Shown piece by piece: positions 62,450 to 64,000 of a stretch of DNA of 64,000 bases. The translations under genes and the position numbers were made by a program. Origin of the DNA: Alkalihalobacillus bogoriensis ATCC BAA-922 (lineage in GTDB: Bacteria > Bacillota > Bacilli > Bacillales > Bacillaceae_F); the NCBI RefSeq assembly GCF_000621445.1, contig NZ_JHYI01000014.1, positions 62,001 to 126,000 of the forward strand, in the 5' to 3' direction. Numbering within the stretch: position 1 is the stretch's first letter; every line of letters starts with the position of its first letter. The notes beneath the pieces were generated by a model. That model was not told the DNA's origin. It was given only the letters and a program-made list of their open reading frames with translations, and did no database searches.

Positions 62450-62470
62450 ATGGGAAATCTACGCGTTTTT
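62440..62470 (+). terminator. Terminator of gpx-ohrR
   Basis: AAACGCGTAGAT pairs with ATCTACGCGTTT, then TT; the stem includes the ohrR stop codon. Confidence 0.82.
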
Positions 62471-62494
62471 GTGAGCCAGGGGGATGTATTTGGA

Positions 62495-62680
62495 TTAAAG
62501 TTGTTGTTGAGCCATACGTACTAGGCGCTTCGTAATTTCGCCTCCTACTGAACCATTGGAGCGAGCTGTTGTTTCTGCACCTAACTGAACACCAAATTCT
62601 TGTGCGATTTCATATTTCATTTGGTCTAATGCTTGTTGTACGCCTGGAACTAATAGTTCGTTGTTGTTGTTTTGTGCCAC
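62495..62680 (-). CDS. Alpha/beta-type small acid-soluble spore protein
   Basis: 61 residues, family-typical: [20 protein letters not shown], the GPR protease site region [27 protein letters not shown] and LVRMAQ. It coats and protects spore DNA and is degraded at germination. The start is GTG 62680 after AAGGAGGTGAG. Confidence 0.95.
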   Translation of the reverse strand: MAQNNNNELLVPGVQQALDQMKYEIAQEFGVQLGAETTARSNGSVGGEITKRLVRMAQQQL

Positions 62681-62709
62681 GCTGTCTCACCTCCTTATGT
62701 AATTGGTCT

Positions 62710-62740
62710 TAGTATATATAGTTTGTAAAAAAACTATACA
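62710..62740 (-). promoter_or_regulatory. Candidate SigG (forespore) promoter
   Basis: On the minus strand TGTATA, 18 bases, TATACTA, resembling the SigG pattern for spore protein genes, 30 bases before the start. Confidence 0.55.
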
Positions 62741-62891
62741 AGTTGTACATTGGAAATTTTTTCTTCAAATAGAACTTATATATTCTGTACCCAATTGAAA
62801 TCAGGGCAAGTTATACCCTTTTAGCAGAATTCCTATGATAAAATAAGGGAATTGGAATGAAAGAATTCGTTACATAAAGGAGGCGAACGAT

Positions 62892-64000
62892 ATGAGTCTT
62901 CAATTTCTCATTGGTCGTTCAGGAACAGGGAAGACAACGCATTGCTTAGAAGAAATAAAAACAAAGCTTATTTCAGATCCACTAGGTTCTCCTGTCATTT
63001 ATCTTGTTCCTGACCAAATGACATTCCAGTCTGAATATAAATTAGTTCAGTCACCAGATATTAATGGGATGCTTCGCGCGCAAGTGTTTAGCTTTACTCG
63101 TTTAGCATGGCGTGTGCTTCAAGAAACAGGTGGGTTATCTCGCTATCATATTGAACAAACAGGTGTTCATATGATGCTTAGAAAAATTGTCGAACATGAA
63201 AAGGACCAATTCAAAGTATTTAGCAAAGCTGCAGATACGAATGGTTTTATTAAGCAACTTGAAGAAATGGTAGCTGAATGGAAACGATATGCGATTACTC
63301 CTGACATGTTATTAATGAATCGAGAAAGGATTCTTAGTCAAGGAGAACTTAAACCATATGAAAAAGTGTTAGCAGATAAATTATATGATTTTTACATCAT
63401 TACTAAACAGTTTGAGGAGCAGCTAGAAGGAAAATATGTTGATTCCGAAGATTATTTAACGCTTTTAACAGAGAAAATACCTTTTTCTTCTTATATTGAA
63501 GAAAGTGAAATTTATATAGATGGATTTCATAGTTTTACTCCTCAAGAGCTTTATGTTCTTGGTGCGTTAATGAAGAAAGCAAAGAAAGTAACTATCGCTT
63601 TGACGATTGACCAAGTATATGAGCATGACATGCCACATGAATTAGATTTGTTTCATATGACTGCAAAAACATATAAACAATTAATATATATTGCAGAGCA
63701 AAACAATTGTGAACTAGAAAAGCCGATTCTTTTTTCTGAATCGTTTCGTTATAAAAGCCCAGCTATTGCTCATCTTGAACAGCATTTTGATGCAAGACCA
63801 GCTGTTCCGTTTTCCGGTGAAAGTGATGTTTCGGTACTAACAGCTGTTCATCGCAGAGCAGAAGTAGAAGGAGTCGCACGTACCATTCTCAAGCTAGTGC
63901 GAGAGGACCACTATCGTTTTCGCGATATCGCTTTACTCATTCGTAATAGTGAGGAGTATCATCATTTAATTGAAACGATTTTCAAAGATTATGAGATTCC
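62892..64000 (+). CDS. addB: Helicase-exonuclease AddAB subunit AddB (partial)
   Basis: The first 369 residues; the gene continues past the window. Walker A is GRSGTGKTT at residues 8-16 (SLQFLIGRSGTGKTTHCLEE), with VIYLVPDQMTFQSEY and VFSFTRLAWRVLQE following, as in AddB/RexB. With AddA it resects double-strand breaks and loads RecA at Chi. AAAGGAGGC lies before the ATG. The C-terminal nuclease and iron-sulfur motifs cannot be seen here. Confidence 0.95.
   Translation, partial: MSLQFLIGRSGTGKTTHCLEEIKTKLISDPLGSPVIYLVPDQMTFQSEYKLVQSPDINGMLRAQVFSFTRLAWRVLQETGGLSRYHIEQTGVHMMLRKIVEHEKDQFKVFSKAADTNGFIKQLEEMVAEWKRYAITPDMLLMNRERILSQGELKPYEKVLADKLYDFYIITKQFEEQLEGKYVDSEDYLTLLTEKIPFSSYIEESEIYIDGFHSFTPQELYVLGALMKKAKKVTIALTIDQVYEHDMPHELDLFHMTAKTYKQLIYIAEQNNCELEKPILFSESFRYKSPAIAHLEQHFDARPAVPFSGESDVSVLTAVHRRAEVEGVARTILKLVREDHYRFRDIALLIRNSEEYHHLIETIFKDYEI

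Overview
The window is a low-GC, gene-dense chromosome segment from an endospore-forming Bacillaceae. The evidence is an alpha/beta-type small acid-soluble spore protein, a SpoVB-like flippase, RsbQ/RsbP, a CydABSDC bd-oxidase operon with the tiny CydS subunit, YhgD/YhgE, YugP, NatAB, AddB, AGGAGG-type ribosome sites and Bacillus-style Fur, cre and OhrR sites. The layout (NatAB sodium efflux, Na+/alanine symporter, bd oxidase) would suit an alkaliphile or halotolerant genus such as Alkalihalobacillus, but that placement is inference.

Left part (1-16.2 kb): yhgD-yhgE; an M29 aminopeptidase; an ECF sigma/anti-sigma pair; a tRNA pseudouridine synthase; a YugP-type zinc protease; a class I c-di-GMP riboswitch with terminator in front of a GGDEF-EAL enzyme and a TPR-GGDEF diguanylate cyclase; a YrvL-like protein; and an rsbQ-rsbP energy-stress pair. 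Region 16.2-22.1 kb: natK-natR (natR broken by a frameshift) with a new 44-residue membrane peptide, divergent from natA-natB; then a DUF3231 protein and a methyltransferase. Region 22.1-31 kb: cydA-cydB-cydS-cydD-cydC behind an FNR/Rex-like palindrome; a YfhP-like membrane hydrolase; an alpha/beta hydrolase.

Region 31-45 kb is an iron/heme island. An isdC-like NEAT protein, a five-NEAT surface protein, isdE-isdF-ATPase and sortase B lie behind three Fur boxes. A second Fur-controlled ABC importer, ending in the heme-degrading monooxygenase isdG, reads the other way. Surface NEAT proteins, anchored by sortase B through NPQTG/NPKTS signals, would pass heme to IsdEF, and IsdG would free the iron. 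Region 45-64 kb: a GlpQ-like phosphodiesterase; a two-gene fused 2-oxoacid:ferredoxin oxidoreductase; an HD-GYP protein (third c-di-GMP enzyme); a MarR regulator; a Na+/alanine symporter; a heterodimeric ABC exporter; a SpoVB-like flippase; an aldo/keto reductase; a glutathione peroxidase-ohrR operon with a near-perfect OhrR operator; a spore protein; and the start of addB.

Between the genes are three dispersed non-coding repeat families: A, about 150 bp, seven copies; B, about 190 bp palindromic, four copies; C, tandem 45-nt hairpins with a 52-nt period in two arrays whose stems differ by compensatory changes. Several very small genes with strong ribosome sites also occur (44, 34, 40, 26 and 45 residues). 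No tRNA, rRNA, CRISPR array or intact insertion sequence was seen. The unexplained material with the best evidence is repeat families A-C and the broken NatR.
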